Shown: positions 22,379 through 31,345, counted from the first letter of the stretch. The stretch: 33,081 nt of DNA from Bacteroidales bacterium UBA1309 (GCA_002307185.1 DBTT01000023.1:1-33081), one strand, 5' to 3'. The notes: generated by a model from the sequence alone, not told the origin. Program-made: numbers and translations.

Positions 22379-23653
22379 ATGAGAACTCAAAAACATATTC
22401 TTTCTCTATCCTTTTTGGTAAGTAGCTGGTTGTCTTTTTTTTCTGTGACTTCGCAGAACGCCGAAGCTTATTCGACCCAACCTCTGCAAGCCGAAATTCA
22501 TTCGTTGCAACTTCTTGCGAATAATACCTGGGGTGCATTGCCTATTCTTCAGTTGGGTACTTCCGATTATCTTGTCGTGAGTTTCGATCGGACAAATACT
22601 TCCACGCCCGAGCGATTTCGCTACAAGTTAATTCATTGCAATGCAGATTGGATGCCTTCCGGCTTGATCGACATGGAGTATCTGGATGGTTTCAACGACA
22701 ATTTGGTGGACGATTATGCCAACTCGCAGACAACAACGATCGATTATGTGAATTACAGGATTCGGTTTCCGAATGAGAATGCTAGATTGAAACTTTCCGG
22801 AAATTATGTGTTGCTGGTTTATGAGGAAGATAATCCATCGGAGGTGGTTCTTTCGGCATGCTTTTATGTGCTCGACAATCAGGTGAATGTCTCTTCCGGG
22901 GTGACGAGCAATACAGATTTCGGGATGAACAAAGCATTTCAGCAGGTTTCTTTCACCATCGACCCGCTGAAGTTACAAATTCGCGACCCCTATGTAGATA
23001 TAAAGACGATTGTGATGCAAAACCGCCGCAGGGACAACCTCAAAATTGACGTGAAGCCTACCTTTTTGAACAGCGGAAGGTTGATATACGAACACAATCC
23101 GAATTTGATTTTTGATGCGGGAAACGAATACCGCCGTTTTGAATTTGTAAGCACCAAGTCGGGTGGTATGAATGTGGAACGCTTTCGCTCTCAGAGTCAG
23201 AAATACACCGCCTGGATTAGCCAGGATAAGACTCGTGCAGGTGCATCTTATTTGTACGACCAGGATCAGGATGGCCGATTTTTTATCCGAAATTACGATG
23301 GTGCTGACTCGGATGTCGATGCAGACTATGTTTTGGTGAATTTTAGTTTGAAAGCCGACTACCCGCTACAACAACCGCTCTATTTGGCGGGAGATTTCTC
23401 CTATGGCAATTTTAATGAGGATTATCGGATGAAATACAACGAGATGGAAAGGGTTTATGAGCTTTCGGTTTTTCTCAAGCTGGGGTCTTACAATTACATG
23501 TATCTAACCAATGAAAAGGGACCAGGCTCCACAAAGGAAATGGAAGGAAATTATTATCAAACCGAAAACGAATACCTCACTTTGGTGTATTACCGTCCTA
23601 TCGGGCAGCGCTACGACAGTTTGATTGGTTATTCGGTGGTCAAATCTCAATAG
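22379..23653 (+). CDS. Type IX secretion system plug-like protein (DUF5103)
   Basis: 424 aa with a signal peptide (MRTQKHILSLSFLVSSWLSF...). It matches the DUF5103 family, whose Flavobacterium johnsoniae member is the Plug that closes the SprA translocon of the type IX secretion system. Landmarks: I-H-S-L-Q-L, P-I-L-Q-L-G-T-S-D-Y-L-V-V-S-F-D, Y-K-L-I-H-C-N-A-D-W-M-P-S-G-L, Y-V-N-Y-R-I-R-F-P-N-E-N, a central R-D-P-Y-V-D-I-K, a third domain with Y-L-A-G-D-F-S-Y-G-N, and G-N-Y-Y-Q-T-E-N-E-Y-L-T-L-V-Y-Y-R-P. No other T9SS gene is in the window, and the family also occurs in species I believe lack T9SS, so the role here is inferred. Its last 14 bases overlap the convergent downstream gene. Confidence 0.85.
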   Translation: MRTQKHILSLSFLVSSWLSFFSVTSQNAEAYSTQPLQAEIHSLQLLANNTWGALPILQLGTSDYLVVSFDRTNTSTPERFRYKLIHCNADWMPSGLIDMEYLDGFNDNLVDDYANSQTTTIDYVNYRIRFPNENARLKLSGNYVLLVYEEDNPSEVVLSACFYVLDNQVNVSSGVTSNTDFGMNKAFQQVSFTIDPLKLQIRDPYVDIKTIVMQNRRRDNLKIDVKPTFLNSGRLIYEHNPNLIFDAGNEYRRFEFVSTKSGGMNVERFRSQSQKYTAWISQDKTRAGASYLYDQDQDGRFFIRNYDGADSDVDADYVLVNFSLKADYPLQQPLYLAGDFSYGNFNEDYRMKYNEMERVYELSVFLKLGSYNYMYLTNEKGPGSTKEMEGNYYQTENEYLTLVYYRPIGQRYDSLIGYSVVKSQ

Positions 23654-24401
23654 GCCCATTGTCGCCGGAGGTTGATCCATTTACCGCAAGATGCTTTTCA
23701 ATCTCTTCTTTCGACAGGATTTTGGTATTGGTTATCATGCTCTCTGGCCGGATAAAGTTGCCATACTGATTGCATTCTTTTATCGTGGCATCTACTACAT
23801 CCTTGATGTCAATCGCTAAATCAGCCAGCACAAGATACGTGACGTAATGCGCCTCTTTTTCTTCTTTCTCAATCTCAATGCCCGACAAGTTGAATTGGAA
23901 CCGAAATTCCCGTTCTATGATTTCGTTTTGAAGTGTTGTATAAGGCAGGTTGTTTTTGCTTGCCACCACGAAGAAATAACGCAATTTCCCATTGTGGCCA
24001 CCTAATCCGGTGGAAACAAATATCTGCTGTTCACCCGTGAGATCCGTGTTTAAAAGGATGCGGCTTTCCACCAATGCCATTGCTGACCAATTTGCTAGTT
24101 CCTCTTCAAGCGGGCTGCTGTGGTAGGTCTCGATCGCTCTGTATGCCGCCACATCCGGAATCCCAGCTAGTAGCGAAAGGCATTTTTTCTTTTCTAGGAT
24201 CGACAATTCGGGCGTAAACAGGAGTGATATCAAGTAATTCCGATTGATATGCTCGTCTTCGTCTTCCCGTAATTTCTTGGAAAAGTTGAAATACTCAAAT
24301 TGCTCACTCACTGGAATAGTCTCTTCCAGAATATGTAGGTGGCTTTTGTTTTCTTTTGTCAAGTCAACGAGCCTATTGAATATTACATCTTTTCGTTTCA
24401 T
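23640..24401 (-). CDS. Conserved hypothetical protein
   Basis: 253 aa, not recognised. No signal peptide or membrane segment is seen, so it is probably cytoplasmic. It looks mostly alpha-helical in the first 110 residues (K-L-R-E-D-E-D-E-H-I-N-R-N-Y-L-I-S-L-L-F; L-E-K-K-K-C-L-S-L-L-A-G-I-P), reminiscent of HEAT-like helices, and then a mixed region with F-V-S-T-G-L-G-G-H-N-G-K-L-R-Y-F-F-V-V and N-E-I-I-E-R-E-F-R-F-Q-F, with an acidic/Ile-rich end. Composition and frame length are those of a real gene. Its 3' end overlaps the plug-like gene tail to tail by 14 bases, with no terminator between them. Confidence 0.65.
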   Translation of the reverse strand: MKRKDVIFNRLVDLTKENKSHLHILEETIPVSEQFEYFNFSKKLREDEDEHINRNYLISLLFTPELSILEKKKCLSLLAGIPDVAAYRAIETYHSSPLEEELANWSAMALVESRILLNTDLTGEQQIFVSTGLGGHNGKLRYFFVVASKNNLPYTTLQNEIIEREFRFQFNLSGIEIEKEEKEAHYVTYLVLADLAIDIKDVVDATIKECNQYGNFIRPESMITNTKILSKEEIEKHLAVNGSTSGDNGPIEI

Positions 24402-24828
24402 AAAAGTAAAGATAGCCTAAATTTGCCATATAACAAATTCAGGCAAGTTTTGATTGATGATCCTGCGTTAGAAAATAATTCAACACAGTTTTGCCTTGTT
24501 TTTTAGGGGATAGTTCCTGTTTCCATAAAAAAAGTGGAACAAAATCGAGATAGGAAAGTTATTGTAAAAAAATGCAGGTATTTAAGCTATTAAAGTAAAA
24601 GGAAATATGAAAGGAAACTTTATTCTAAGTTGTTCTTGTTCACATATGTAGCAGTCTGGCCTCCACCCTGAAGCATGTGAACTGAGGCCACAACATCTAC
24701 ATGGTGCTGCTGCGCCAACAAATCCGGGTGCAAGACGACCGAATGTTTTACGGATATTTGGAAACTGCCGGAGATCTTATCGGAAGGAATTTACCCTTTT
24801 ACGAAGGTATAATCAGCCAGTGAGATTT
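24402..24828. other. Intergenic region with a decayed coding remnant
   Basis: Mostly AT-rich with no gene up to about 24650. From 24656 to 24823 the composition becomes GC-richer and coding-like; see the remnant at 24701-24823. Confidence 0.5.
24701..24823 (+). pseudogene. Short coding remnant of unknown family
   Basis: A 40-codon frame (MVLLRQQIRVQDDRMFYGYL, then E-T-A-G-D-L-I-G-R-N-L-P-F-Y-E-G). Reading back through one TGA at 24683 the same frame gives S-L-A-S-T-L-K-H-V-N, so a longer gene may have decayed here. It is GC-richer than the DNA before it. It ends five bases before the argH stop, convergent. The family is not recognised; it could also be chance. Confidence 0.3.
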
Positions 24829-26163
24829 TTATTTCCCTATCAGCTCTTTTTCAGCCTCTTTCACCTTTTCGAAATTAAATTGGGAAAGGATGTTGGCCTT
24901 AAGATCAGCTATTTGTCCGTTACAAAGATTTCCCAAACTGCCTTCGTGGGTGTGGTGGATGGGATCTTCGTAAGAAAATTGACCATTTTCAACATCGAGT
25001 CCAACTTTTTTGTACGCATCGCGGAAAGGAACTCCGGATAGAACAAGTTTGTTTACTTCTTCAACGGTGAAGAGGAGTTTGTATTTTTCTTCATCCAGGA
25101 TGTGGTCATTCACTTCCAGTTTGTCCATCATGTGTGTTACCATGATTAAACAGTCTTTCAGCTCTTGAAACGAAGGGAGAAAAACTTCTTTGATAATTTG
25201 TAGATCACGGAAATAGCCGGATGGCAGGTTGTTGGCGATCAGGGTGATTTCGATAGGAAGTCCTTGAATCTTATTGCATTTGGCACGGGTCAATTCAAAG
25301 ACATCGGGATTTTTCTTGTGCGGCATAATGCTCGAGCCTGTGGTGAATTGTGCCGGAAGCTTGATAAATCCAAAGTTTTGGCTGTTGAACATACAAGCAT
25401 CGAATGCCAGTTTAGACAAAGTCCCCGCAATGGATGCCAAAGCAAACGAAACGGATCTTTCCATCTTGCCGCGCCCCATCTGGGCATACACGACGTTGTA
25501 ATTCATCGAATCAAATCCCAGCAATTCGGTGGTCATTGTCCGGTTGAGGGGAAATGACGAGCCGTATCCGGCGGCTGATCCCAACGGGTTGCGGTTGCAG
25601 ATTTTATAGGCTGCCAGCAGCATTTGAAGGTCGTCCGTCAGGCTTTCGGCGTAAGCTCCAAACCACAAGCCAAATGAAGACGGCATCGCAATCTGCAAGT
25701 GGGTGTAGCCGGGCATGAGTATGCTTTTATACTTTTGGCTTTGTGCAAGCAAAACGTCAACCAAGTCGGAAACATCGGTTGCTATCTCCTCTATTTGTTC
25801 ACGGGTAAATAGCTTTAGATCAAGCAATACTTGATCGTTTCTCGATCGGCCGCTATGGATCTTCTTGCCCACATCGCCCAATTTACGAGTCAGAATAAGT
25901 TCTACTTGCGAATGAACGTCCTCGATACCTTCTTCAATGACGAATTTGCCTTCAACGGCTAATTGGTATATCTCTTTGAGTTCTTTGAGAAGCAAGTTGA
26001 GCTCTTCTTTTGTCAGAAGATCGATAGATTCCAGCATCGTGATGTGCGCCATGGAACCCATCACATCGTGTTTTGCAAGGTAAATGTCCAATTCACGGTC
26101 GCGGCCGATGGTGAACTTTTCCACCTCCTCGTTCACTTTTATATCTTTTTCCCAAAGTTTCAT
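24829..26163 (-). CDS. argH: Argininosuccinate lyase
   Basis: 444 aa. It splits argininosuccinate to arginine and fumarate, the last step of arginine synthesis. The fumarase/aspartase-superfamily signature GSSIMPHKKNPD is at residues 276-287 (flexible catalytic loop); the N-terminal substrate segments are K-I-H-S-G-R-S-R-N-D-Q (residues about 102-112) and the H-L-Q-I-A-M-P region. The length is slightly shorter than E. coli ArgH (457 aa) because the N-terminus lacks the usual G-G-R-F start (here MKLWEKDIKVNEEVEKFTIG). It is the last gene of pyrE-SRPBCC-argH, 27 bases after the SRPBCC gene. It shares the arginine pathway with argF' at 18443, in a separate operon. Confidence 0.95.
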   Translation of the reverse strand: MKLWEKDIKVNEEVEKFTIGRDRELDIYLAKHDVMGSMAHITMLESIDLLTKEELNLLLKELKEIYQLAVEGKFVIEEGIEDVHSQVELILTRKLGDVGKKIHSGRSRNDQVLLDLKLFTREQIEEIATDVSDLVDVLLAQSQKYKSILMPGYTHLQIAMPSSFGLWFGAYAESLTDDLQMLLAAYKICNRNPLGSAAGYGSSFPLNRTMTTELLGFDSMNYNVVYAQMGRGKMERSVSFALASIAGTLSKLAFDACMFNSQNFGFIKLPAQFTTGSSIMPHKKNPDVFELTRAKCNKIQGLPIEITLIANNLPSGYFRDLQIIKEVFLPSFQELKDCLIMVTHMMDKLEVNDHILDEEKYKLLFTVEEVNKLVLSGVPFRDAYKKVGLDVENGQFSYEDPIHHTHEGSLGNLCNGQIADLKANILSQFNFEKVKEAEKELIGK

Positions 26164-26190
26164 CCGAAAATAGTATAGAGTCGAAAAGTA

Positions 26191-26610
26191 TTATAATTCG
26201 TTGTACGGCAAGGTCGTAAGGATATTCGTCATCTTGTCTAACGCTTCCTGCAATGGTTTCGACACCATTGGTTTCAGAAATGGATTCAGCTCGGCTTTGA
26301 CAGTCAACTTCAAAAAGGTGTTCTCTACATCTTTTTCTTTCAATTGGATCCAAAGATTGGTCTCGAATGGAATCTGTTCTGCTGCAAATTTGACGGTTTT
26401 GTTTGCCTCGCGCTCCACAATAACAAACTTGATCTTTCCAATGGGGCTAACTGAGAATGCACAATAATCCTTCTCAAAACTAAAATCAGAGATTTTGTCC
26501 TGAGAAATTTTATCTTTAATCTTTTCAAGCTTGCTAAAATCAGAAAGAACCTCAAAGATGGTTTGGCTATCGTACGGGATAACCTTTACTTCACTTGTGA
26601 ATTCTGCCAT
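26191..26610 (-). CDS. SRPBCC/START-like small protein
   Basis: 139 aa, no signal peptide. The order of elements fits the SRPBCC helix-grip fold: V-I-P-Y-D-S-Q-T-I-F-E-V-L-S-D-F-S-K-L (N-terminal helix after strand 1), a run of strands in the middle (F-S-V-S-P-I-G-K-I-K-F; V-K-F-A-A-E), and a long C-terminal helix M-V-S-K-P-L-Q-E-A-L-D-K-M-T-N-I-L. Such proteins bind hydrophobic ligands; nothing here shows which. It lies 3 bases after pyrE and 27 before argH, clearly in one operon. I recall the same trio in other Bacteroidales, which hints at a link to nucleotide or arginine metabolism, but the role is unknown. Confidence 0.8.
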   Translation of the reverse strand: MAEFTSEVKVIPYDSQTIFEVLSDFSKLEKIKDKISQDKISDFSFEKDYCAFSVSPIGKIKFVIVEREANKTVKFAAEQIPFETNLWIQLKEKDVENTFLKLTVKAELNPFLKPMVSKPLQEALDKMTNILTTLPYNEL

Positions 26611-26613
26611 AGT

Positions 26614-27252
26614 TTACTTTTTCTTTGGCCATTCATCGGGAGCGTGACGCCATTCTTTCAGTGTTTCTAATTCCGATTCAGCAATATAGTCGATGCGGAG
26701 TGCCTCTGACAATACGGTGTCGTAGTTTGTCAGCGTGGTCAAAGTCACTTTTTCTTTCTTGAAATTGGCTGCTGCAATAGGAAATTCGTACGAAAATATC
26801 GCTATCATGCCAATCACCTCCGAACCGTCACGACGAATCGCTTCAACTGCTTTCAGGCTACTGCTGCCTGTGGAAACAAGGTCTTCAATGACAACCACTT
26901 TTTGTTTTGGTTTCAGGTCTCCTTCTATCAGGTTTTCCAAACCATGGTCTTTAGGAGTGGAACGTATGTAAACAAAAGGCAAGCCCAATGAGTCTGCAAC
27001 CAATGCGCCAGGAGCAATAGCTCCGGTGGCAACTCCTGCAATGGCATCTGCTTCCGGGTATTTTTCCAATATAATACGGCTCATCTCGATTTTGACAAAT
27101 CGCCTGATTGCAGGATACGACAAAATCTTGCGGTTGTCACAGTATATTGGAGCTTTCCATCCCGATGCCCAAACAAATGGGTTAGATGGTTGTAGCTTGA
27201 TCGCCTTGATTCTCAACAGCTTTTCTGCTGTAAGTTTTTCTAAAGAATTCAT
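26614..27252 (-). CDS. pyrE: Orotate phosphoribosyltransferase
   Basis: 212 aa. It joins orotate with PRPP to form OMP in pyrimidine synthesis. The PRPP-binding motif V-V-V-I-E-D-L-V-S-T-G-S-S is at residues 119-131; upstream are K-A-P-I-Y-C-D-N-R (orotate pocket), A-G-V-A-T-G-A-I-A and the flexible catalytic loop around R97-S-T-P-K-D-H-G. It is the first gene of the operon with a canonical -7 element about 36 bases upstream. Confidence 0.96.
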   Translation of the reverse strand: MNSLEKLTAEKLLRIKAIKLQPSNPFVWASGWKAPIYCDNRKILSYPAIRRFVKIEMSRIILEKYPEADAIAGVATGAIAPGALVADSLGLPFVYIRSTPKDHGLENLIEGDLKPKQKVVVIEDLVSTGSSSLKAVEAIRRDGSEVIGMIAIFSYEFPIAAANFKKEKVTLTTLTNYDTVLSEALRIDYIAESELETLKEWRHAPDEWPKKK

Positions 27253-27287
27253 TTTCCTGTCAAAATTATATTATCTTAAATGTGATG

Positions 27288-27295
27288 CAAAGATA
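27288..27295 (-). promoter_or_regulatory. -7 promoter element of the pyrE operon
   Basis: Minus-strand TATCTTTG (27295-27288), followed by CATC, a canonical Bacteroidetes -7 box. The -33 box is not clear. A second candidate, TAATTTTG (27268-27261), is too close to ATG 27252 to leave a leader. Confidence 0.55.
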
Positions 27296-27447
27296 AGGAA
27301 TCTTAAAAAAGAATCTGTTATGTTCGTGTATTTTTTTAAACATATTTTCTTTTTTCTTTTTGCTATACACTTTATTGATTTATATATCTGTATATTAGAG
27401 TTTTGTTGTTGATGTTCAGATTCTTATTTATAACGAATCTTAAATAT

Positions 27448-27481
27448 AATGGCTAAAAATTCAGGTAAATTTTTAGCCATT
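27448..27481 (-). terminator. Hairpin after the nitroreductase-like gene
   Basis: A perfect 14-bp stem (AATGGCTAAAAATT / AATTTTTAGCCATT) around a 6-base loop, 35 bases beyond the stop at 27516. The T-tail on the minus strand is modest, so termination is likely but not certain. Confidence 0.65.
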
Positions 27482-27515
27482 GGTTTCACGCCAAAGGCTA
27501 GAAATTGGATTTTTT

Positions 27516-28127
27516 TTATTGAGGTACCCCTACGGCTTGAACTAAAGTCACGACCTGATTCGCACCCAATTTCAAGTCTGTGTGGAGTTGTTGGGCTTTG
27601 AAGGATCCGCGAGCCACGCTGCCGAAACCGGCTGATGCGCAGTATAAATATACATTCTGAACAAGGTATCCGGTGTCAAGGTAACATGCTTCTCGGTTGG
27701 ATGCTTTGTCCACATTTGCCACATAAATCAGGGTGAATGCCGCTACATTGGTTACTGCTGGCTGTCCAATGCTTGCCTTAGGCACCTCGGTTTGATGTAG
27801 TTTCAATACGTTTGCCTTTGCATCGTAAAAATAGACACCGGTGGGGAAAGCCACATATACGTCAATTTCTTGTTTGTTTTCAGAGGACGGAACCACCCGC
27901 TTGCTTTCTCTGTTGAAACCATAGGCTGCCCAAAGCAAGTTTGACAAATTTTGCTGATCGAGTTGCTTTCCGGAATAGGCTTTAATGGATTTTCTTTCAT
28001 TCAAGGCATCCATCAATGGCTTTCCCCCCGTTTTCACAGGCGCAGGCAAAGAAATATCTTGGGCAGATACAATTGCGGTGAATGCCAACAATCCAATTAC
28101 AAATAGACTGGTTCTTTTCATTTTCAT
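27516..28127 (-). CDS. Exported nitroreductase-like (SagB/ThcOx-type) protein
   Basis: 203 aa. A clear signal peptide (MKMKRTSLFVIGLLAFTAIVSA-Q) precedes a nitroreductase-fold domain: L-N-E-R-K-S-I-K-A-Y-S (residues about 47-57, the R-x-S phosphate/FMN-binding start), L-L-W-A-A-Y-G-F-N, V-P-S-S, Y-V-A-F-P-T-G-V-Y-F-Y-D, and near the end Q-N-V-Y-L-Y-C-A-S-A-G-F-G-S-V-A-R. The pattern is that of the SagB-type oxidoreductases rather than NfsB. An exported flavin-fold enzyme is unusual, because FMN is cytoplasmic and most relatives stay inside. It may work in the periplasm or may have lost the cofactor. It is a single-gene transcript. Confidence 0.82.
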   Translation of the reverse strand: MKMKRTSLFVIGLLAFTAIVSAQDISLPAPVKTGGKPLMDALNERKSIKAYSGKQLDQQNLSNLLWAAYGFNRESKRVVPSSENKQEIDVYVAFPTGVYFYDAKANVLKLHQTEVPKASIGQPAVTNVAAFTLIYVANVDKASNREACYLDTGYLVQNVYLYCASAGFGSVARGSFKAQQLHTDLKLGANQVVTLVQAVGVPQ

Positions 28128-28607
28128 AAATTTTTAATGATTCTAAATTAAAGCTCAATGAAAATAATTCTTTTCGTTCATAGAATGAAAGGCGTGGATA
28201 GTTTTTTATCCATTTTTAACCGAAATCGTATCGCGGCACTCCTCTTTGCCATCATCCTTGAGTAATGTTGAATTGCCTTTTTTTTCTTTTGCTTTCAATC
28301 TTCTTTCGTTTTGCTGTTTTAGCTTCCTTATTGTTTTGTTTTTTGTCTTTAAATGCTGAAATGTGTTACTTTCTTGTTTTGTATTTGAGAATGTTATATG
28401 AAAAACAGGTTGAAAAAATTGCTTCTGAACGGTGATAATTATTTTAATTATGTGTATATTTAGGGGTGAGTTTTGGAACTCTATTTGATGCTGACTTAAA
28501 AATAAGAAATTAGGGGATGATGGTCATTTTGATCTGCTAGTTTCAATCATTCAGAAAATAATTTGACTTGAATACAGCAATTGTTTAACCTTAACGTTTT
28601 AATTATC
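28128..28607. other. Intergenic region between the nitroreductase-like gene and ppdK
   Basis: T-rich on the plus strand (28270-28400), with no credible gene. It must carry the divergent promoters of both neighbours, but no full TTTG/TAnnTTTG pair was found. A long ppdK leader is possible. Confidence 0.4.
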
Positions 28608-31328
28608 ATGGAAAAAAAAAGGGTTTATGCTTTCGGTGCCGGGCATACCGAAGGTAATGCAGAGATGAAAAATCTCTTGGGCGGAAAAGGAGCCAATTTG
28701 GCCGAAATGAGCTTGATCGGTGTTCCCGTACCTCCCGGATTTACAATCACCACCGAAGTTTGCGCCGAATACTATGAGTTGGGCCGAGAAAAGGTTGTAG
28801 AGCTACTGAAAGAGGATGTGGAAAAGGCCATGGTAGCCGTTGAAAAACACATCGGATTCACGTTTGGCGACCCGAAAAATCCTCTTCTTGTTTCTGTCCG
28901 TTCGGGTTCCCGAGCATCCATGCCGGGAATGATGGATACCATTTTGAACCTTGGAATCAACGATGAAATAGCCAGAGGACTCGCCGAAAAAACAGGGAAT
29001 GAGCGGTTTGTATGGGATTCATATCGACGTTTTGTCCAGATGTACGGAGATGTTGTTCTCGGCTTGAAGCCACAGAAAAAAGAAGACATAGATCCTTTTG
29101 AAGAAATCATTGATCATGTCAAGAACTACAGGGGAGTCAAATTAGATAATGAACTTACCACCGAAGACCTGAAAGATTTGGTCGTTCGGTTCAAAAAAGC
29201 AGTGAAGGAGCGTACCGGAAAAGATTTTCCCGAAGATGTTTACACCCAATTGTGGGGCGCCATCTTGGCCGTTTTCGATTCTTGGATGAACGAGAGAGCC
29301 ATCCTCTACCGTAAATTGGAAGGAATTCCTGCTGATTGGGGTACAGCCGTGAATGTGCAGTCAATGGTGTTTGGAAACATGGGAAATACCTCAGCCACAG
29401 GCGTGTGCTTCAGCAGGGATGCCTCTACAGGAGAAAATCTTTTCAACGGAGAATATTTGATTAATGCACAAGGTGAGGACGTTGTGGCTGGAATACGGAC
29501 TCCCCAACAAATCACCAAAATAGGCTCTCAACGTTGGGCCAAGTTGATCGGTGTTTCGGAATCGGACCGCAAAAGTAAATACCCTTCCATGCAAGAATCT
29601 ATGCCCGAAATCTTCGACCAACTGGACACCATCCAGAATCAATTGGAAGAGCACTACCGTGACATGCAGGATATGGAATTCACCGTTCAGGAAGGTAAGC
29701 TTTGGCTGCTCCAAACCCGCAATGGTAAACGCACAGGTGCTGCCATGGTGAAAATTGCGATGGATTTGCTGAAGGAAGGAAAAATAGATGAAAAGACTTT
29801 GTTGAAACGTGTCGATCCCAACAAGTTGAACGAGTTGCTTCACCCTGTTTTCAATAAAGTAGCAGAAAAGAAAGCCAAAGTGTTGGCCAAAGGCCTTCCC
29901 GCTTCTCCCGGCGCTGCTTCGGGGCAAATCGTGTTTTTTGCCGACGATGCCGCTCGTTGGCACGAAGAAGGCAAAAAGACATTACTCGTGCGGATCGAGA
30001 CTTCTCCCGAAGATTTGGCAGGAATGGCTGTTGTGCAGGGTATTCTTACAGCTCGTGGAGGTATGACTTCTCACGCAGCCGTTGTGGCTCGTGGTATGGG
30101 AAAGTGTTGTGTTTCAGGGGCTGGAGATTTGATTGTTGATTATAAAACAAAAACTGTTCGTATCAAGGATCTGATTTTGAAGGAAGGCGATTATTTGTCC
30201 TTAAATGGTACTACAGGCGATGTGTACGAAGGAAGTATTGCTACCAAAGAGGCTGAACTTTCTCCCGAATTTGCCGAACTGATGAAAATTACCGACAAAT
30301 ACACTCGTCTTCATGTCCGTGCAAATGCTGATACTCCGGCTGATGCCCTGCGTGCCCGTTCATTCGGTGCAACTGGAATCGGATTGTGTCGCACCGAACA
30401 CATGTTTTTTGAAGGAGAACGCATCAAGGCCATGCGTGAAATGATTTTGGCAAAAGACAATCAAGGGCGCAAGGAGGCTTTGGCTAAAATGCTGCCTTAT
30501 CAATTGGAAGATTTCAAAGGCATTCTCCGGGCAATGCACGGTTTGCCAGTCACTATCCGTTTCTTGGATCCACCTTTGCATGAATTTGTTCCCCACGATT
30601 TGAAAGGGCAAGTAGATATGGCAAATATCCTTGGGGTAACCCTTGAAGTTGTTCAACGTCGCATCGAATCTTTGGAAGAACACAATCCGATGTTGGGACA
30701 CAGGGGATGTCGTTTGGGCAATACGTATCCCGAAATCACGGAAATGCAGACTCGTGCCGTCTTGGCTGCTGCACTGGACTTGAAAAAAGAAGGGATTGTC
30801 ACAAAACCGGAAATCATGGTGCCTATGGTAAGTTCACTCAATGAGTTCAAGATACAAAAGCAAATAATTTTGGAGACTGCGGAAGAGTTGTTTGCCGAAA
30901 AAGGCGAAAGAATTGAATTCCGTATCGGCACCATGATAGAAACTCCAAGGGCTGCATTGATAGCCAATGAAATAGCTGAAGTGGCTGATTTCTTTTCCTT
31001 TGGAACGAATGACCTCACCCAGATGACATTCGGATTTTCCCGTGACGACTTTTTCTCTTTCCTTCCTGTTTATTTGGAAAAGAAGATCCTCTTGGACGAC
31101 CCATTCCAGATATTAGACCAAAAAGGTGTTGGTCAATTGATTAACGGGGCAGTTCAGAAAATTCGTTCAGTGAAAGGCGTGAGGGAATGTGGAATCTGTG
31201 GTGAACACGGCGGTGAACCATCTTCCGTGAAATTCTGTCATCGTGCTGGTTTGGACTATGTTTCTTGTTCGCCGATGCGTGTCTCGATTGCCCGTGTAGC
31301 TGCTGCTCAAGCTGCAGTGGAAGAATAA
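28608..31328 (+). CDS. ppdK: Pyruvate, phosphate dikinase
   Basis: 906 aa from ATG 28608; a TTG at 28581 would add nine residues outside the family. It interconverts pyruvate + ATP + Pi and PEP + AMP + PPi; in anaerobic Bacteroidales it serves glycolysis or gluconeogenesis with PPi economy. Domains in order: N-terminal ATP-grasp (residues 1-~340; G-G-K-G-A-N-L-A-E-M and V-S-V-R-S-G-S-R-A-S-M-P-G-M-M-D-T), central phosphohistidine domain with GGMTSHAAVVARGMGKCC (catalytic His489, the regulatory-type Thr487), and C-terminal PEP/pyruvate TIM barrel (L-C-R-T-E-H-M-F-F; G-T-M-I-E-T-P-R-A; S-F-G-T-N-D-L-T-Q; C-G-I-C-G-E-H-G-G-E-P with the catalytic Cys). Complete; ends in a strong shared terminator. 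Confidence 0.97.
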   Translation: MEKKRVYAFGAGHTEGNAEMKNLLGGKGANLAEMSLIGVPVPPGFTITTEVCAEYYELGREKVVELLKEDVEKAMVAVEKHIGFTFGDPKNPLLVSVRSGSRASMPGMMDTILNLGINDEIARGLAEKTGNERFVWDSYRRFVQMYGDVVLGLKPQKKEDIDPFEEIIDHVKNYRGVKLDNELTTEDLKDLVVRFKKAVKERTGKDFPEDVYTQLWGAILAVFDSWMNERAILYRKLEGIPADWGTAVNVQSMVFGNMGNTSATGVCFSRDASTGENLFNGEYLINAQGEDVVAGIRTPQQITKIGSQRWAKLIGVSESDRKSKYPSMQESMPEIFDQLDTIQNQLEEHYRDMQDMEFTVQEGKLWLLQTRNGKRTGAAMVKIAMDLLKEGKIDEKTLLKRVDPNKLNELLHPVFNKVAEKKAKVLAKGLPASPGAASGQIVFFADDAARWHEEGKKTLLVRIETSPEDLAGMAVVQGILTARGGMTSHAAVVARGMGKCCVSGAGDLIVDYKTKTVRIKDLILKEGDYLSLNGTTGDVYEGSIATKEAELSPEFAELMKITDKYTRLHVRANADTPADALRARSFGATGIGLCRTEHMFFEGERIKAMREMILAKDNQGRKEALAKMLPYQLEDFKGILRAMHGLPVTIRFLDPPLHEFVPHDLKGQVDMANILGVTLEVVQRRIESLEEHNPMLGHRGCRLGNTYPEITEMQTRAVLAAALDLKKEGIVTKPEIMVPMVSSLNEFKIQKQIILETAEELFAEKGERIEFRIGTMIETPRAALIANEIAEVADFFSFGTNDLTQMTFGFSRDDFFSFLPVYLEKKILLDDPFQILDQKGVGQLINGAVQKIRSVKGVRECGICGEHGGEPSSVKFCHRAGLDYVSCSPMRVSIARVAAAQAAVEE

Positions 31329-31345
31329 TGCAATAAAATAGTTTG

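Noticed and set aside
24829..26163. Possible truncation of argH because of its short N-terminus
   Set aside because: All catalytic segments are present, the frame is intact and the SRPBCC gene lies directly upstream; the start is simply shorter than in E. coli.
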